This document shows positions 1-8,581 of a stretch of DNA of 32,760 bases, in pieces (within the stretch, counting starts at the first letter, position 1; each line of letters starts with the position of its first letter). Below the pieces are notes generated by a model, which saw only the letters and a list, made by a program, of their open reading frames with translations, ran no database searches and was not told the origin of the DNA. The stretch is taken from positions 1 through 32,760 of the forward strand of contig NZ_WUQY01000036.1 in NCBI RefSeq assembly GCF_009829085.1, written 5' to 3'. The position numbers and the translations under genes are program-made. This DNA comes from Sphingobacterium bovisgrunnientis. Its GTDB lineage: Bacteria > Bacteroidota > Bacteroidia > Sphingobacteriales > Sphingobacteriaceae.

Positions 1-1
1 T

Positions 2-61
2 TGTTCAATAGGTGAAGCATCTCCTGATACTATTCGTGAGTATATTCTCAATCAGGGTTAG
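2..61 (+). CDS. C-terminal end of an IS200/IS605-family TnpA transposase (partial, runs off left edge)
   Basis: Nineteen codons and a TAG stop are visible. The residues read CSIGEASPDTIREYILNQG, the usual ending of the single-domain HUH/Y1 transposase TnpA of IS200/IS605 elements (a pattern of the type '...S/T-G-x-x-x-x-x-x-I-x-x-Y-I-x-x-Q'). The catalytic HUH and tyrosine motifs lie off the window, so intactness cannot be judged. A hairpin follows directly, as expected at the right end of such an element. Only a short stretch supports the family, so this rests on pattern recognition plus the hairpin. Confidence 0.6.
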   Translation, partial: CSIGEASPDTIREYILNQG

Positions 62-71
62 TCCCTTACAT

Positions 72-94
72 CCCACATGCTAAAGACCTGTGGG
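72..94 (+). mobile_element. Right-end hairpin of the IS200/IS605 element
   Basis: CCCACA (72-77) pairs perfectly with TGTGGG (89-94) across an 11-nt loop, 10 nt after the transposase stop. IS200/IS605 elements lack terminal inverted repeats and instead carry subterminal hairpins that TnpA recognises as single-stranded DNA. Position and size fit that role. The exact cleavage site to its right cannot be fixed here. It could also serve as a terminator, since TTTTA follows. Confidence 0.5.
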
Positions 95-125
95 TTTTAC
101 GCTCCGTTTTATAAAATAGAAGTTG

Positions 126-170
126 ATTAAAAACAATAATTAACTATCAGTAAAAATTATTGTTTTTAAT
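126..170. repeat. 16-bp perfect inverted repeat with 13-nt loop
   Basis: The arm at 126-141 is the exact reverse complement of the arm at 155-170, with loop 142-154. Only one G-C pair lies in each arm (C134/G162), so the structure is almost pure A/T. It sits between the transposon end and the PorP/SprF gene. It may be a bidirectional terminator, a remnant of a small non-autonomous element, or a protein-binding site. The sequence alone does not decide. Confidence 0.5.
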
Positions 171-225
171 TAATCATAACTATACATTATATTTGATATA
201 TCTATAATTATGATTTAACTCGCTT

Positions 226-1239
226 ATGAAATTCTGGTGTTATCTACCCGTTTTTTTCTTTTTTTTATTTGGAAGCCTTACAATTTCTAAAGCACAACAA
301 TATATTCCTTTTGCACAGCATGCTTTTAATGGTTCGCAAATCAATCCTGCATACGTAGGCTATAAAGAAATGTGGTTTGCACAGGTTGGTATACGCTCAA
401 AATGGGCCAAGGTGGATGGTGCACCCAAATCTGGTTATGCTAATGTAGATGGTATTTTGGATCCTGTAGCGAAGCGTCATGGCGCGGGATTGCAAATTGC
501 ATATGACAAGATAGGCGTTCAATCAGCTACCTCGATGTTTGTAAGCTATGCGTTGCGGTTGCAAATGGACGATGATGATACACAACGGTTGAGTTTAGGA
601 ATAGCAGGAGGAGCGACGCAGTACAGTTTGAATGGAAATGATCTAATTTATATTGACGAGAATGATCCCTATATTCCGCGAGGAATAATTACGACATGGC
701 GTCCAGATATTCGACTTGGTGCATTTTATTATCATCCGAATTGGTATTTGGGTTTTTCAGTTCACGATTTGTTGGCCAATTCAGATAGTCGGGAGGATTT
801 TGTTTACAATCAGAATTCACTCGAGGGACTTTATCGTAACACGTATGGCTATTTAATGACTGGAGCGGCATTTCCAGTTGCTGATGGTTTGATTTTTAGA
901 CCGAGTTTATTAATAAAGGACGATTTAATTGGTCCAACAGCTTTTGATGTGAATGCAATGGTGATTTTTGATGAAAAATTTTGGGTAGGAGCTGCATTCC
1001 GCTCAAGGTCAAGGATCTTTAATCGTGATTACGATGACTTGCCACTTTCTAAATTTAGTTCTTACAAGTCTATAGGTTTATTGGCACAGCTGTACACAAG
1101 CTCAAAACTTCGAATCGGGTATTCTTTTGAACATAGTCTAAACAAAATTGCCGGAAAGAATAACGGCACACATGAAATATCTTTGGGCGTGTCTTTAGGT
1201 AAGTCAATGAATCGTTTTCCAATGCCTAAGTATTTTTAG
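226..1239 (+). CDS. PorP/SprF family type IX secretion system outer-membrane protein
   Basis: A 337-aa protein with an N-terminal hydrophobic signal sequence (about residues 1-23, ending SKAQQ), followed by the family's hallmark NPAYVG box at residues 40-45. The rest alternates short amphipathic strands of the kind that build an outer-membrane beta-barrel, typical of PorP/SprF proteins of Bacteroidota. Characterised members (PorP, SprF) work with the type IX secretion system, and SprF is needed to put the adhesin SprB on the surface. Paralogues often sit beside the large adhesin they serve. No such partner follows here, and the upstream side is a transposon end, so a partner could have been lost or lie outside the window. 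Family call is firm, the partner is unknown. Confidence 0.85.
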   Translation: MKFWCYLPVFFFFLFGSLTISKAQQYIPFAQHAFNGSQINPAYVGYKEMWFAQVGIRSKWAKVDGAPKSGYANVDGILDPVAKRHGAGLQIAYDKIGVQSATSMFVSYALRLQMDDDDTQRLSLGIAGGATQYSLNGNDLIYIDENDPYIPRGIITTWRPDIRLGAFYYHPNWYLGFSVHDLLANSDSREDFVYNQNSLEGLYRNTYGYLMTGAAFPVADGLIFRPSLLIKDDLIGPTAFDVNAMVIFDEKFWVGAAFRSRSRIFNRDYDDLPLSKFSSYKSIGLLAQLYTSSKLRIGYSFEHSLNKIAGKNNGTHEISLGVSLGKSMNRFPMPKYF

Positions 1240-1286
1240 CCAATCCCGAAGTCCTATTATATCGACTTTTCTTGTTAGGTTTGCAT

Positions 1287-1997
1287 ATGCAAAAAGGCAA
1301 ACTCTATCTAATTCCGGTACCACTTTCTGAGGGTGCTGAAAAATTGTCCTATACATTGGTTCACCATGATATCATCAATACGATTGAGGAATATGTGGTG
1401 GAAAATGAGAAAACAGCACGCAAATTTTTAAAAGCTGCGAGTTTAACTATTCCGCAGAGCCAACTAATTATTCATGATTATGGTAAGCATACGCGTGAAA
1501 AGATGGATTATAATGAAGTGTTTGCGAATGTTGTTAAAGGAAAGGATATTGGTTTGATGTCAGAAGCAGGCTGTCCAGCGGTAGCTGATCCTGGGTCGGA
1601 TATTGTCCTCGAAGCGCACAGAAGAGGTATTCAAGTCATTCCTATGGTCGGACCTAGTTCGATTTTATTAGCATTGATGGGCTCTGGATTCAATGGACAA
1701 AAATTTACGTTTCACGGCTACTTGCCAATTGATAAAAGTGATCGTTCGAAGAAAATAAAAGATTTGGAGAATCAAAGCGCGCGTGAGAAGATGACTCAGA
1801 TTTTTATTGAAACTCCATTTCGAAATAATCAAATGTTGGCAGAGATCATTCGTATTGGGAAGCCTTCTACAAAATTGTGTATTGCAGCAAATCTTACTTC
1901 AGCGGATGAATATATTAAAACCAAATCTATTGCAGAATGGAAAAACACAGAAATTGATTTGCATAAGATACCTGCAATATTTTTAATGTTTGCCTAA
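1287..1997 (+). CDS. RsmI-like tetrapyrrole-methylase-fold SAM-dependent methyltransferase
   Basis: Belongs to the family of 16S rRNA 2'-O-ribose methyltransferase RsmI (COG0313). The SAM-site motif is visible as SEAGCPAVADPGS, matching the RsmI 'S-D/E-A-G-x-P-x-x-x-D-P-G' box, followed by a VGPSS segment and a FHGYLP segment that are also typical. The open frame extends upstream to a TTG at 1272, but the ATG at 1287 gives MQKGKLYLIPVPL, the normal N-terminus, so that start is chosen (236 aa). It is shorter than E. coli RsmI (286 aa) and lacks the C-terminal extension. Bacteroidota often encode this short form besides a full RsmI, so the substrate may differ from C1402. Role in rRNA modification is inference. 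Confidence 0.8.
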   Translation: MQKGKLYLIPVPLSEGAEKLSYTLVHHDIINTIEEYVVENEKTARKFLKAASLTIPQSQLIIHDYGKHTREKMDYNEVFANVVKGKDIGLMSEAGCPAVADPGSDIVLEAHRRGIQVIPMVGPSSILLALMGSGFNGQKFTFHGYLPIDKSDRSKKIKDLENQSAREKMTQIFIETPFRNNQMLAEIIRIGKPSTKLCIAANLTSADEYIKTKSIAEWKNTEIDLHKIPAIFLMFA

Positions 1998-2015
1998 GTT
2001 TTTGTATTTTTAAAT

Positions 2016-2765
2016 ATGCGTAAACGTAGTTTAATCACACTTTTAATGGCACTAATTTTTGTTGCCATCGCACAAGCGCAATCCACGTATGTCATTGTTC
2101 ATGGTGCATGGGGAGGAGCTTGGCAGTTCAAAAACACAGCAATGCATCTGCAAGAAGCAGGTCATATTGTATATCGACCTACTATGACTGGATTGGGCGA
2201 ACGTCATCATTTGTACAATGATCAAGTAGATTTGACTACGCATATTACGGATGTGGTCAATACTATTTTATTTGAAGATCTCCAAGATGTGGTATTAGTA
2301 GGACATAGTTATGGCGGAATGATCGTGACAGGTGTAGCGGATAGTATTCCGGAACGTATTAAAAAAGTTATTTATCTCGATGCTATCGTTCCAGAAGTAA
2401 ACCAATCTGCTGTTCAGGCACTGGGAATGGGTGATATTAACGGTAGCAATTCATTCAAAGCTCAAAATGGTCGTATCATCCCAAGTTGGGTAAGAGACAC
2501 TACAAAAACGCCACGTGATGTGCCACATCCTGCAGCTACATTTACCCAGCCATTGAAGTATGATGCAGAAAAATTAGCAAAGCTCCCAATCACATACATT
2601 TTAACGTATGAGTATGCAAATGGTGGAAAGGAAAAGGATGATTTTTATAGATTTTATGTAAAGGCTAAAGCGCGAAATTGGAAAATCGTTGAGCTGGAAG
2701 CCTCCCACAATCCACAAATAGATAAATTGAACGAGTTAGTAGCTATATTGTTAGAAGTGAAGTAA
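2016..2765 (+). CDS. Secreted alpha/beta hydrolase (EstC/methylesterase-like)
   Basis: A 249-aa protein with a signal peptide (about residues 1-22, ending AQAQS). The oxyanion-hole motif HGAWGGAW begins at residue 29, the nucleophile elbow GHSYGG places the catalytic serine at Ser98, and the likely catalytic histidine is His231 in SHNPQID. The YLDAIVP segment near residue 120 is conserved in the plant methyl-salicylate-esterase/EstC-like group. The substrate is unknown, probably a small ester or amide in the periplasm. It overlaps the next gene by one base (TAATG), which suggests translational coupling. Confidence 0.85.
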   Translation: MRKRSLITLLMALIFVAIAQAQSTYVIVHGAWGGAWQFKNTAMHLQEAGHIVYRPTMTGLGERHHLYNDQVDLTTHITDVVNTILFEDLQDVVLVGHSYGGMIVTGVADSIPERIKKVIYLDAIVPEVNQSAVQALGMGDINGSNSFKAQNGRIIPSWVRDTTKTPRDVPHPAATFTQPLKYDAEKLAKLPITYILTYEYANGGKEKDDFYRFYVKAKARNWKIVELEASHNPQIDKLNELVAILLEVK

Positions 2766-3235
2766 TGGAAGAGATTATTAATAGCCCTGAGTATCAAAAG
2801 TTATTGCCGTATGTGCCTTATTTACTTACAGCAGTTTTTTTGCGACTTTTATTTGTAATATTTTTATGTGTATCGAGTAAAAAAGCCTTGTTATTGATTA
2901 AGGAAGAAAACCGCTGTATAACTTCTGGACAGGTTTGGTTATTGCTTATTCCGTTTTTCAATATATATTGGAATTTTATATTTATGCGCAGAATAGTTGA
3001 TTCGCTAAATAATGAATTTTACGATAGACAGGTTGCAGTTGAGGAAAATCCTACAGAAAAATATGGATACTTTTTTGCAGGTACATTTTTAGTATATAAT
3101 TTTCCTTTACCTATGTTTGTTGGATTCGTGATGTACATCTTAAGTATTGTTGCATTAATAATTTATGTTGCTAAAATCAATGAATACAAGAAGTTATTAG
3201 AAGATGAAACGTTGGGATTAGAAGATCAGTTTTAG
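2765..3235 (+). CDS. Small multi-pass membrane protein of unknown function
   Basis: A 156-aa protein with about three or four hydrophobic segments (roughly residues 17-37, 55-73, 100-112 and 116-134). The central region has GQVWLLLIPFFNIYWNFIFM followed by RRIVDSLNNEF, a pattern seen in uncharacterised Bacteroidota membrane proteins and resembling DUF4328-like proteins. Its ATG overlaps the TAA of the hydrolase gene (TAATG), so the two are probably co-translated. No catalytic motif is visible and I assign no function. Confidence 0.7.
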   Translation: MEEIINSPEYQKLLPYVPYLLTAVFLRLLFVIFLCVSSKKALLLIKEENRCITSGQVWLLLIPFFNIYWNFIFMRRIVDSLNNEFYDRQVAVEENPTEKYGYFFAGTFLVYNFPLPMFVGFVMYILSIVALIIYVAKINEYKKLLEDETLGLEDQF

Positions 3236-3253
3236 ACTTTAGTAGTTACAATT

Positions 3254-4351
3254 ATGAAAATAAAAGATATCACATCTTATTTAGAGTCTATCGCACCTTT
3301 AGCGTATCAAGAGTCTTATGATAATTCAGGATTAATTGTTGGAAATCAAAATGATGAAGTGACCAAAGCTTTAATTTCTTTGGATTGTACTGAAGAAGTT
3401 ATAGATGAAGCTATATCAAATGGTTGTGACATTATTATATCGCATCATCCAATAGTATTTAAAGGAATCAAGAAGTTTAATAATAAGAATTACGTAGAGC
3501 GTACGGTAATTAAAGCCATTAAAAACAATATTGCATTATACGCTATTCATACCAATCTGGACAACGTGATGGGAGGCGTGAGTTCGAAAATTGCGGATAA
3601 GTTGAAATTAGTAAACCATGCGATATTAAGTCCAAAATCGGGTTTGTTGAAAAAGCTGGTCGTATATGTTCCACGTGCTAATGTCGAAGAAGTGCGTCAG
3701 GCATTATTTGATGCTGGCGCGGGCAGTATCGGAGATTACGACCAATGTAGCTATAATACGGCTGGTTATGGTACTTTTCGACCGTTGGAGGGTGCTAATC
3801 CGACTATAGGTGAGGTAGGAGCGCAAGAACGTGTGGAGGAAACTAAAATTGAAGTTATTTTTCCGCAACAGTTAGAGCGACAGATTTTAGTTAGTATGTT
3901 GGCGGCTCATCCATATGAAGAGGTTGCATATCATACTATTGCTTTAGGCAATAACTTGCAGTATGTAGGTTCTGGTGCTATCGGGAATTTAGAGATAGCG
4001 ATGGAGGCGCAAGATTTCTTAGCTTATTTGAAAGAAAAGTTAAATCTTAATGTCATCCGCCATACGAAACTTTCTGATAAGAAAATTCAAAGAGTTGCGG
4101 TCTGTGGTGGGGCTGGAGGATTCTTATTAAATGATGCTAAACGCTCTGGAGCGGACATTTTTATTACAGCAGACTACAAATACCATGAGTTTTTTGATGC
4201 CGAAAATGATATTGTCATCGCGGATATAGGACACTATGAATCAGAACAATTTACGCAAGAATTATTATTAGAAATAATTCAGAAAAAATTTGTTAACTTT
4301 GCTGTCCTATTGACAGGAATAGACACAAATCCCATAAAATATTTCATTTAA
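3254..4351 (+). CDS. Nif3-like dinuclear metal centre hexameric protein
   Basis: A 365-aa member of the Nif3/YbgI/YqfO family. Metal ligands can be placed by motif: SHHP at residues 63-66, H99 and D103 in HTNLD, and H327/E331 in GHYESE. The spacing of the last pair equals that of E. coli YbgI. The middle third (about residues 130-235, with the HPYEEVAYHT box) is the inserted CutA/PII-like domain of the longer YqfO form, so the length is normal. The biochemical role of the family is unsettled, although it is often labelled 'GTP cyclohydrolase 1 type 2' by homology. It ends in TAATG, overlapping the zinc-ribbon gene, a pairing common in Bacteroidota. Confidence 0.92.
   Translation: MKIKDITSYLESIAPLAYQESYDNSGLIVGNQNDEVTKALISLDCTEEVIDEAISNGCDIIISHHPIVFKGIKKFNNKNYVERTVIKAIKNNIALYAIHTNLDNVMGGVSSKIADKLKLVNHAILSPKSGLLKKLVVYVPRANVEEVRQALFDAGAGSIGDYDQCSYNTAGYGTFRPLEGANPTIGEVGAQERVEETKIEVIFPQQLERQILVSMLAAHPYEEVAYHTIALGNNLQYVGSGAIGNLEIAMEAQDFLAYLKEKLNLNVIRHTKLSDKKIQRVAVCGGAGGFLLNDAKRSGADIFITADYKYHEFFDAENDIVIADIGHYESEQFTQELLLEIIQKKFVNFAVLLTGIDTNPIKYFI
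4294..4301 (+). promoter_or_regulatory. Internal -7 box (TAACTTTG) inside the end of the Nif3-like gene
   Basis: TAACTTTG is an exact match to the Bacteroidota -7 consensus TAnnTTTG. It lies 49 nt upstream of the zinc-ribbon gene start, so that gene could be transcribed separately from Nif3. I do not see a well-spaced -33 TTTG, so support is moderate. Confidence 0.35.
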
Positions 4352-5085
4352 TGGAACAAACGGTAGAACAAAAATTAAAGGCATTGTGGTCGTTGCAAGC
4401 GATTCACAGCAAAATAGATAAGATTCGTCAAGTACGTGGCGAGTTACCTATTGAAGTAGCTGACTTAGAGGATGAAATCGCTGGGCTAGAAACTCGTCTT
4501 GAAAAAATCAGAGTTGATTTAGACGATTTAGAAGATTCAATTGTAAAACGTAAAAATATGATCAAAGATGCGCAAGCAGCGATCAAAAAATACGAAGGTC
4601 AATTGAACGAAGTAAAAAACAATCGTGAGTACGACGCTATTTCTAAGGAAATTGAAATTCAAGGATTAGAAATCCAAGTTTGTGAAAAACGTATCAAAGA
4701 AGCAGAATTTGAAATTAAAAACAAAACTGAAGCTTACGAAAAATCACAAGGCAATTTAGATTATGCTAAAGGCGAATTAGAAATTAAGAAGCAAGAGTTA
4801 AATACTATTTCTTCGGAAACTCAAATTGAAGAAGAAACGTTACTAAAGAAAGCAGAAGTTGCTTCTCAAAGTAACGAAGAACGTCTTTTGAAAGTATACA
4901 ACAAACTTCGTGGTTCTTTCCGCAATGGTTTGGCAGTAGTTTCAATCGAGCGTGATAGTTGTTCAGGTTGTCACAATAAAATACCACCTCAATTGCAATC
5001 AGAAATCCGTCAACGTAAAAAATTGATTATCTGTGAGCACTGTGGTCGTATTTTGGTAGACGAAGAGATCGTTGCAGAAGATTAA
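4351..5085 (+). CDS. Coiled-coil C4-type zinc-ribbon protein
   Basis: A 244-aa protein. Residues about 1-185 are a long heptad-rich, Glu/Lys-rich coiled coil. The C-terminal part holds a zinc ribbon with two CxxC knuckles, C204/C207 (CSGC) and C228/C231 (CEHC). This is the family of bacterial C4-type zinc-ribbon proteins (COG1579), structurally a helical hairpin plus Zn ribbon, with a suspected nucleic-acid-related role that has not been settled. It is coupled to the Nif3-like gene by a one-base overlap and followed by a strong terminator, so it closes the operon. Confidence 0.9.
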   Translation: MEQTVEQKLKALWSLQAIHSKIDKIRQVRGELPIEVADLEDEIAGLETRLEKIRVDLDDLEDSIVKRKNMIKDAQAAIKKYEGQLNEVKNNREYDAISKEIEIQGLEIQVCEKRIKEAEFEIKNKTEAYEKSQGNLDYAKGELEIKKQELNTISSETQIEEETLLKKAEVASQSNEERLLKVYNKLRGSFRNGLAVVSIERDSCSGCHNKIPPQLQSEIRQRKKLIICEHCGRILVDEEIVAED

Positions 5086-5102
5086 TTTCTTTCTAAAATA
5101 TT

Positions 5103-5141
5103 AAAAGGGTAAAGTCATTCGATTTTACCCTTTTCTTTTTT
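5103..5141 (+). terminator. Rho-independent terminator after the Nif3/zinc-ribbon operon
   Basis: An 11-bp perfect stem, AAAAGGGTAAA (5103-5113) with TTTACCCTTTT (5124-5134), followed by CTTTTTT. It lies 17 nt beyond the zinc-ribbon stop codon. Confidence 0.85.
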
Positions 5142-5221
5142 GCAACAAGTTGGATATAGATAAACAGTAAATGTTTTAATAAGTATATTTGATTCGTATT
5201 ACAACCATATATTGACATAAT

Positions 5222-8200
5222 ATGTTAAATAAACTATCTATGATGCTCGGTGTTACGTTAAGTTTCACGAGTATAACATTTTCTCACGCACAAGAGGAAA
5301 CGCTTTTACTTCGTAGTCCAAGTATTAGTGATACACATCTGACGTTTGTCTATGGTGGCGACGTGTGGGTAGCCGATAAAAATGGAAGCAACCCTAGACG
5401 TCTGACGACAAATCCAGGTGTAGAAATCAATCCCATATTTTCTCCTGATGGAAAGCAAATCGCTTTTTCTGGTAATTATGATGGCAACAACGATGTATAT
5501 ACCATTCCTGTGTATGGTGGAGAGCCAAAGCGTGTGACCTACCATCCCTCTGCGGATGTAGTACGTGGCTGGTTGAATAATAATGAACTTTATTATACGA
5601 CCACGCGTGAGTTTCAGTACTCATTAGGATCAAGAATGTATAAGACAAGTACAAATTCTGCAGTTGATATTCCATTGATGATGCCAGAGGCTTATCAAGG
5701 TACACCTTCTCCAGATGGCCGGTATTGGGCATATATCAAAAACTCGGATCCTACAGAGCGTGATCGTGTAGCATTCAAACGTTACCGTGGTGGTGGTATG
5801 GTATCGATTTGGATTTTTGACACACAAACCAAAAATATTGAGGCAATTCCAGGTGAAAGATGCAACGATGTGAAACCTGTGTGGTTGGGTTCTAAAGTAT
5901 ATTTCTTGTCAGATAGAGACAAGATGGTAAATATCTTTAGCTATGATACAAATACTAAAAAAGTTGAAAAGCTAACTAACTATAAAGATTACGATGTGCG
6001 TACCCTACAGGGTAAAGGCAGTGAATTAGTATTTGAGCAAGCTGGTCGTATTCATATTTTGGAGACAAATAGCAAAAAAGTAAATATATTAAAAATTGCT
6101 ATTGCTGCAGATCCAATGTACAAACGTGCTAGATATGAACAAATACGTTCGGATATCCGCGATTTTAATATATCTCCAACAGGTCAACGTGTATTAATCC
6201 AATCGCGTGGTGAAATCATTTCTGTTCCAAAAGAAAAAGGCGAAGCACGAAATATCTCCAATGCAGTAGCAAGTCATGAGAAATATCCAGCTTGGTCTCC
6301 AAATGGAAAATGGATTTCCTATTTGTCTGATGCAAAAGGAAAATATCAATTGGTATTGCGCGATCAAAAAGCTATGGAAGAGCCTACCTATATTGATTTG
6401 GGTAAGGATATCTTTTATTTTGAACCTACTTGGTCTCCAGATAGCAAGAAGCTTTTCTATGCGGATGCGCATTTGAATCTTTATTATGTAGATGTGACTA
6501 CTAAAAATGTGGTATTAGTCGATTCTGATAAATTAGCTTCTACGACTGGTCGTACTCGAAATAGTTTCACACCTTCGTGGTCTTTTGATTCCAATTGGAT
6601 TTCTTACGTTAAGACATTGAATAATGGTGTTACGGCGGTATTTATGTATAATTTGGATACCAAAGTGTCACAGCAAATTACAGATGGTATGTCTTATGTG
6701 AGTCAGCCGACATTTAGTAGGGATGGTAAATACTTATTCTTTACGGCGAGTACCAATGTTGGATTGAGTAACTCAGGCTTACATATGTCTGCGTATGATC
6801 GCAGCCCAGCTTTTAATGTGTATGCTTTTATTTTATCGAAAAATACACCTACAATTTTCAAAAATGAGAGCGATGAGGAAACGGTAAAAGAAGAAAAGAA
6901 AGAGGATAAAAAGGAAGAGCCTAAAAAAGAGGATAAGAAGGACGATAAAAAGTCAGAAACTGCGAAGAAAGCAGATGCTTCCAAACCAGATGATAAAAAT
7001 CTAGAGGTTGACTTTGATAATATCAATCGAAGAATCATTGCGTTGCCATTGCAACCGGGATACTATTCTTTGGATGGTAATGTAGATAAAATGTTGATTT
7101 ACCGTCGCGGAAGTATAATCGGTGCTTTTGATTTAGAAAAGGCTGAAGATAAAACTTTAGTAGAAAATGCAGGATCGTTTGTAATTAGTGCAGACGGTAA
7201 GAAAATGTTGTATCAATCTGGCCGTGACTATTTCATTACTAACGCGGGTCAAAAACCAGCGCCTAATACAGGGAAAGTTAACTTAGATAATATTCAGATC
7301 GAAGTTGATCCATCTGCTGAGTGGAAGCAAATTTTCAATGAAGTATGGGCGATGCAGAAAGAGTTTTTCTATGTCGAAAATATGCATGGAGCTAATTGGA
7401 ATGCTGTAAAAGCAAAATATGAGAAATTTGTTCCGTATGTGAATCACCGTTCGGATTTAGGGTACTTATTAAATGAAATGATGGGTGAGCTTGTTGTAGG
7501 TCACGCTTATATTTATCCTGGTGATCAGCCATCAAGTCCATCAGTTAGCACAGGTACATTAGGTGCGGATTTGGAATACGTAAATGGTGTGTACAAAATA
7601 AACAAGATTTTCACAACACTGGATTGGAATCCATCTTTCAAAGCTCCTTTAGCTGTGCCTGGATCAAACATTGAAGAGGGTGAGTATATTGTTGCAGTGA
7701 ACGGGGTGAAACTTTCTGCTGATGTAAATCTGTACAAATTATTAGAGAACAAAGTCGATAAGCAAGTTGCTTTGAAAATCAACGGTAAGCCTTCTCTTGA
7801 TGGTGCGCGTGAAGTGATTGTGAAGCCAATTTCATTTGGTCAAGAAATATCACTTCGTCAAACCGATAAAATTGAAGCTAACCGCAAGAAAGTGGATGAA
7901 TTGAGTAATGGTCAAATTGCATATGTCTATATGCCAAATACGGGTAGAGAAGGGTACACCAACTTTAACCGTTATTACTTCTCACAAATGGACAAGAAAG
8001 CGTTGCTTTTGGATGAACGTAACAATGGCGGCGGTTCTGTAGCGGATTACGTGATTGACTTGTTGTCACGTGATTTAATCGCTGGCTGGGGTATTCGTGA
8101 TGGAAAATCATTCACTACACCAGGAAATGGAATTTACGGACCTAAAGCGATGATCATCAATGAAAATGCAGGTTCTGGTGGTGATATGATGCCATATATG

Positions 8201-8515
8201 TTCCGTCACAAAGGATTAGGTAAATTAGTTGGTCGTACGACAATGGGTATTTTAGTGGGAATCTCTGGTTATCCACCACTATTGGACGGTGGAAGTATTA
8301 CTTCGCCAAACTTTGGGGTGTTTGACTTGAATGGCAATTATATCATCGAGAACGAGGGGGTAGCACCAGATATTTTTGTAGAACAAATGCCAAAAGATTT
8401 GTTAGAAGGTAGAGATCCACAATTGGAAAGAACAGTGCAGTTGCTGTTGGAGGAAATGAAAACATATCCTTACAAAGACCTTAAAAAGCCTGCGGATCCA
8501 ATCCGTGTCAATTAA
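5222..8515 (+). CDS. Tricorn-like S41 family peptidase, periplasmic
   Basis: A 1097-aa protein, close in size to archaeal Tricorn (1071 aa). In order: signal peptide (1-23, ending SHAQ), beta-propeller with repeated 'SPDGK' PD40 blades (about 40-540), a Lys/Glu/Asp-rich linker (about 552-594), the Tricorn C1 helical region (about 700-765), a PDZ domain (about 770-860, EGEYIVAVNG) and the S41 core. The nucleophile is Ser985 in NAGSGGDM. His761 (VGHAY) and Glu1043 match the Tricorn charge relay, and the 58-residue Ser-to-Glu spacing equals that of the archaeal enzyme. The Ser that precedes His in Tricorn is Gly here. Likely degrades peptides in the periplasm. Single-gene transcript with its own terminator. 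Confidence 0.93.
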   Translation: MLNKLSMMLGVTLSFTSITFSHAQEETLLLRSPSISDTHLTFVYGGDVWVADKNGSNPRRLTTNPGVEINPIFSPDGKQIAFSGNYDGNNDVYTIPVYGGEPKRVTYHPSADVVRGWLNNNELYYTTTREFQYSLGSRMYKTSTNSAVDIPLMMPEAYQGTPSPDGRYWAYIKNSDPTERDRVAFKRYRGGGMVSIWIFDTQTKNIEAIPGERCNDVKPVWLGSKVYFLSDRDKMVNIFSYDTNTKKVEKLTNYKDYDVRTLQGKGSELVFEQAGRIHILETNSKKVNILKIAIAADPMYKRARYEQIRSDIRDFNISPTGQRVLIQSRGEIISVPKEKGEARNISNAVASHEKYPAWSPNGKWISYLSDAKGKYQLVLRDQKAMEEPTYIDLGKDIFYFEPTWSPDSKKLFYADAHLNLYYVDVTTKNVVLVDSDKLASTTGRTRNSFTPSWSFDSNWISYVKTLNNGVTAVFMYNLDTKVSQQITDGMSYVSQPTFSRDGKYLFFTASTNVGLSNSGLHMSAYDRSPAFNVYAFILSKNTPTIFKNESDEETVKEEKKEDKKEEPKKEDKKDDKKSETAKKADASKPDDKNLEVDFDNINRRIIALPLQPGYYSLDGNVDKMLIYRRGSIIGAFDLEKAEDKTLVENAGSFVISADGKKMLYQSGRDYFITNAGQKPAPNTGKVNLDNIQIEVDPSAEWKQIFNEVWAMQKEFFYVENMHGANWNAVKAKYEKFVPYVNHRSDLGYLLNEMMGELVVGHAYIYPGDQPSSPSVSTGTLGADLEYVNGVYKINKIFTTLDWNPSFKAPLAVPGSNIEEGEYIVAVNGVKLSADVNLYKLLENKVDKQVALKINGKPSLDGAREVIVKPISFGQEISLRQTDKIEANRKKVDELSNGQIAYVYMPNTGREGYTNFNRYYFSQMDKKALLLDERNNGGGSVADYVIDLLSRDLIAGWGIRDGKSFTTPGNGIYGPKAMIINENAGSGGDMMPYMFRHKGLGKLVGRTTMGILVGISGYPPLLDGGSITSPNFGVFDLNGNYIIENEGVAPDIFVEQMPKDLLEGRDPQLERTVQLLLEEMKTYPYKDLKKPADPIRVN

Positions 8516-8526
8516 CGTATAGCATG

Positions 8527-8552
8527 AAAAAGGGACTGAAAAGTCCCTTTTT
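8527..8552 (+). terminator. Rho-independent terminator after the Tricorn-like gene
   Basis: An 11-bp perfect stem, AAAAAGGGACT (8527-8537) with AGTCCCTTTTT (8542-8552), around a GAAA tetraloop. It begins 11 nt after the stop codon and ends in five Ts. Confidence 0.88.
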
Positions 8553-8581
8553 CATTGGCAAATATTATATAACTTTAGCCA

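Noticed and set aside
1272..1286. Earlier TTG start for the RsmI-like gene
   Set aside because: The five extra residues do not belong to the family N-terminus; the ATG at 1287 gives the normal one.
6703..7038. 111-codon antisense frame opposite the Tricorn linker (Ser/Phe-rich)
   Set aside because: It is the mirror of the Lys/Glu-rich linker; the Ser/Phe/Leu bias comes from reverse-complementing A-rich codons.
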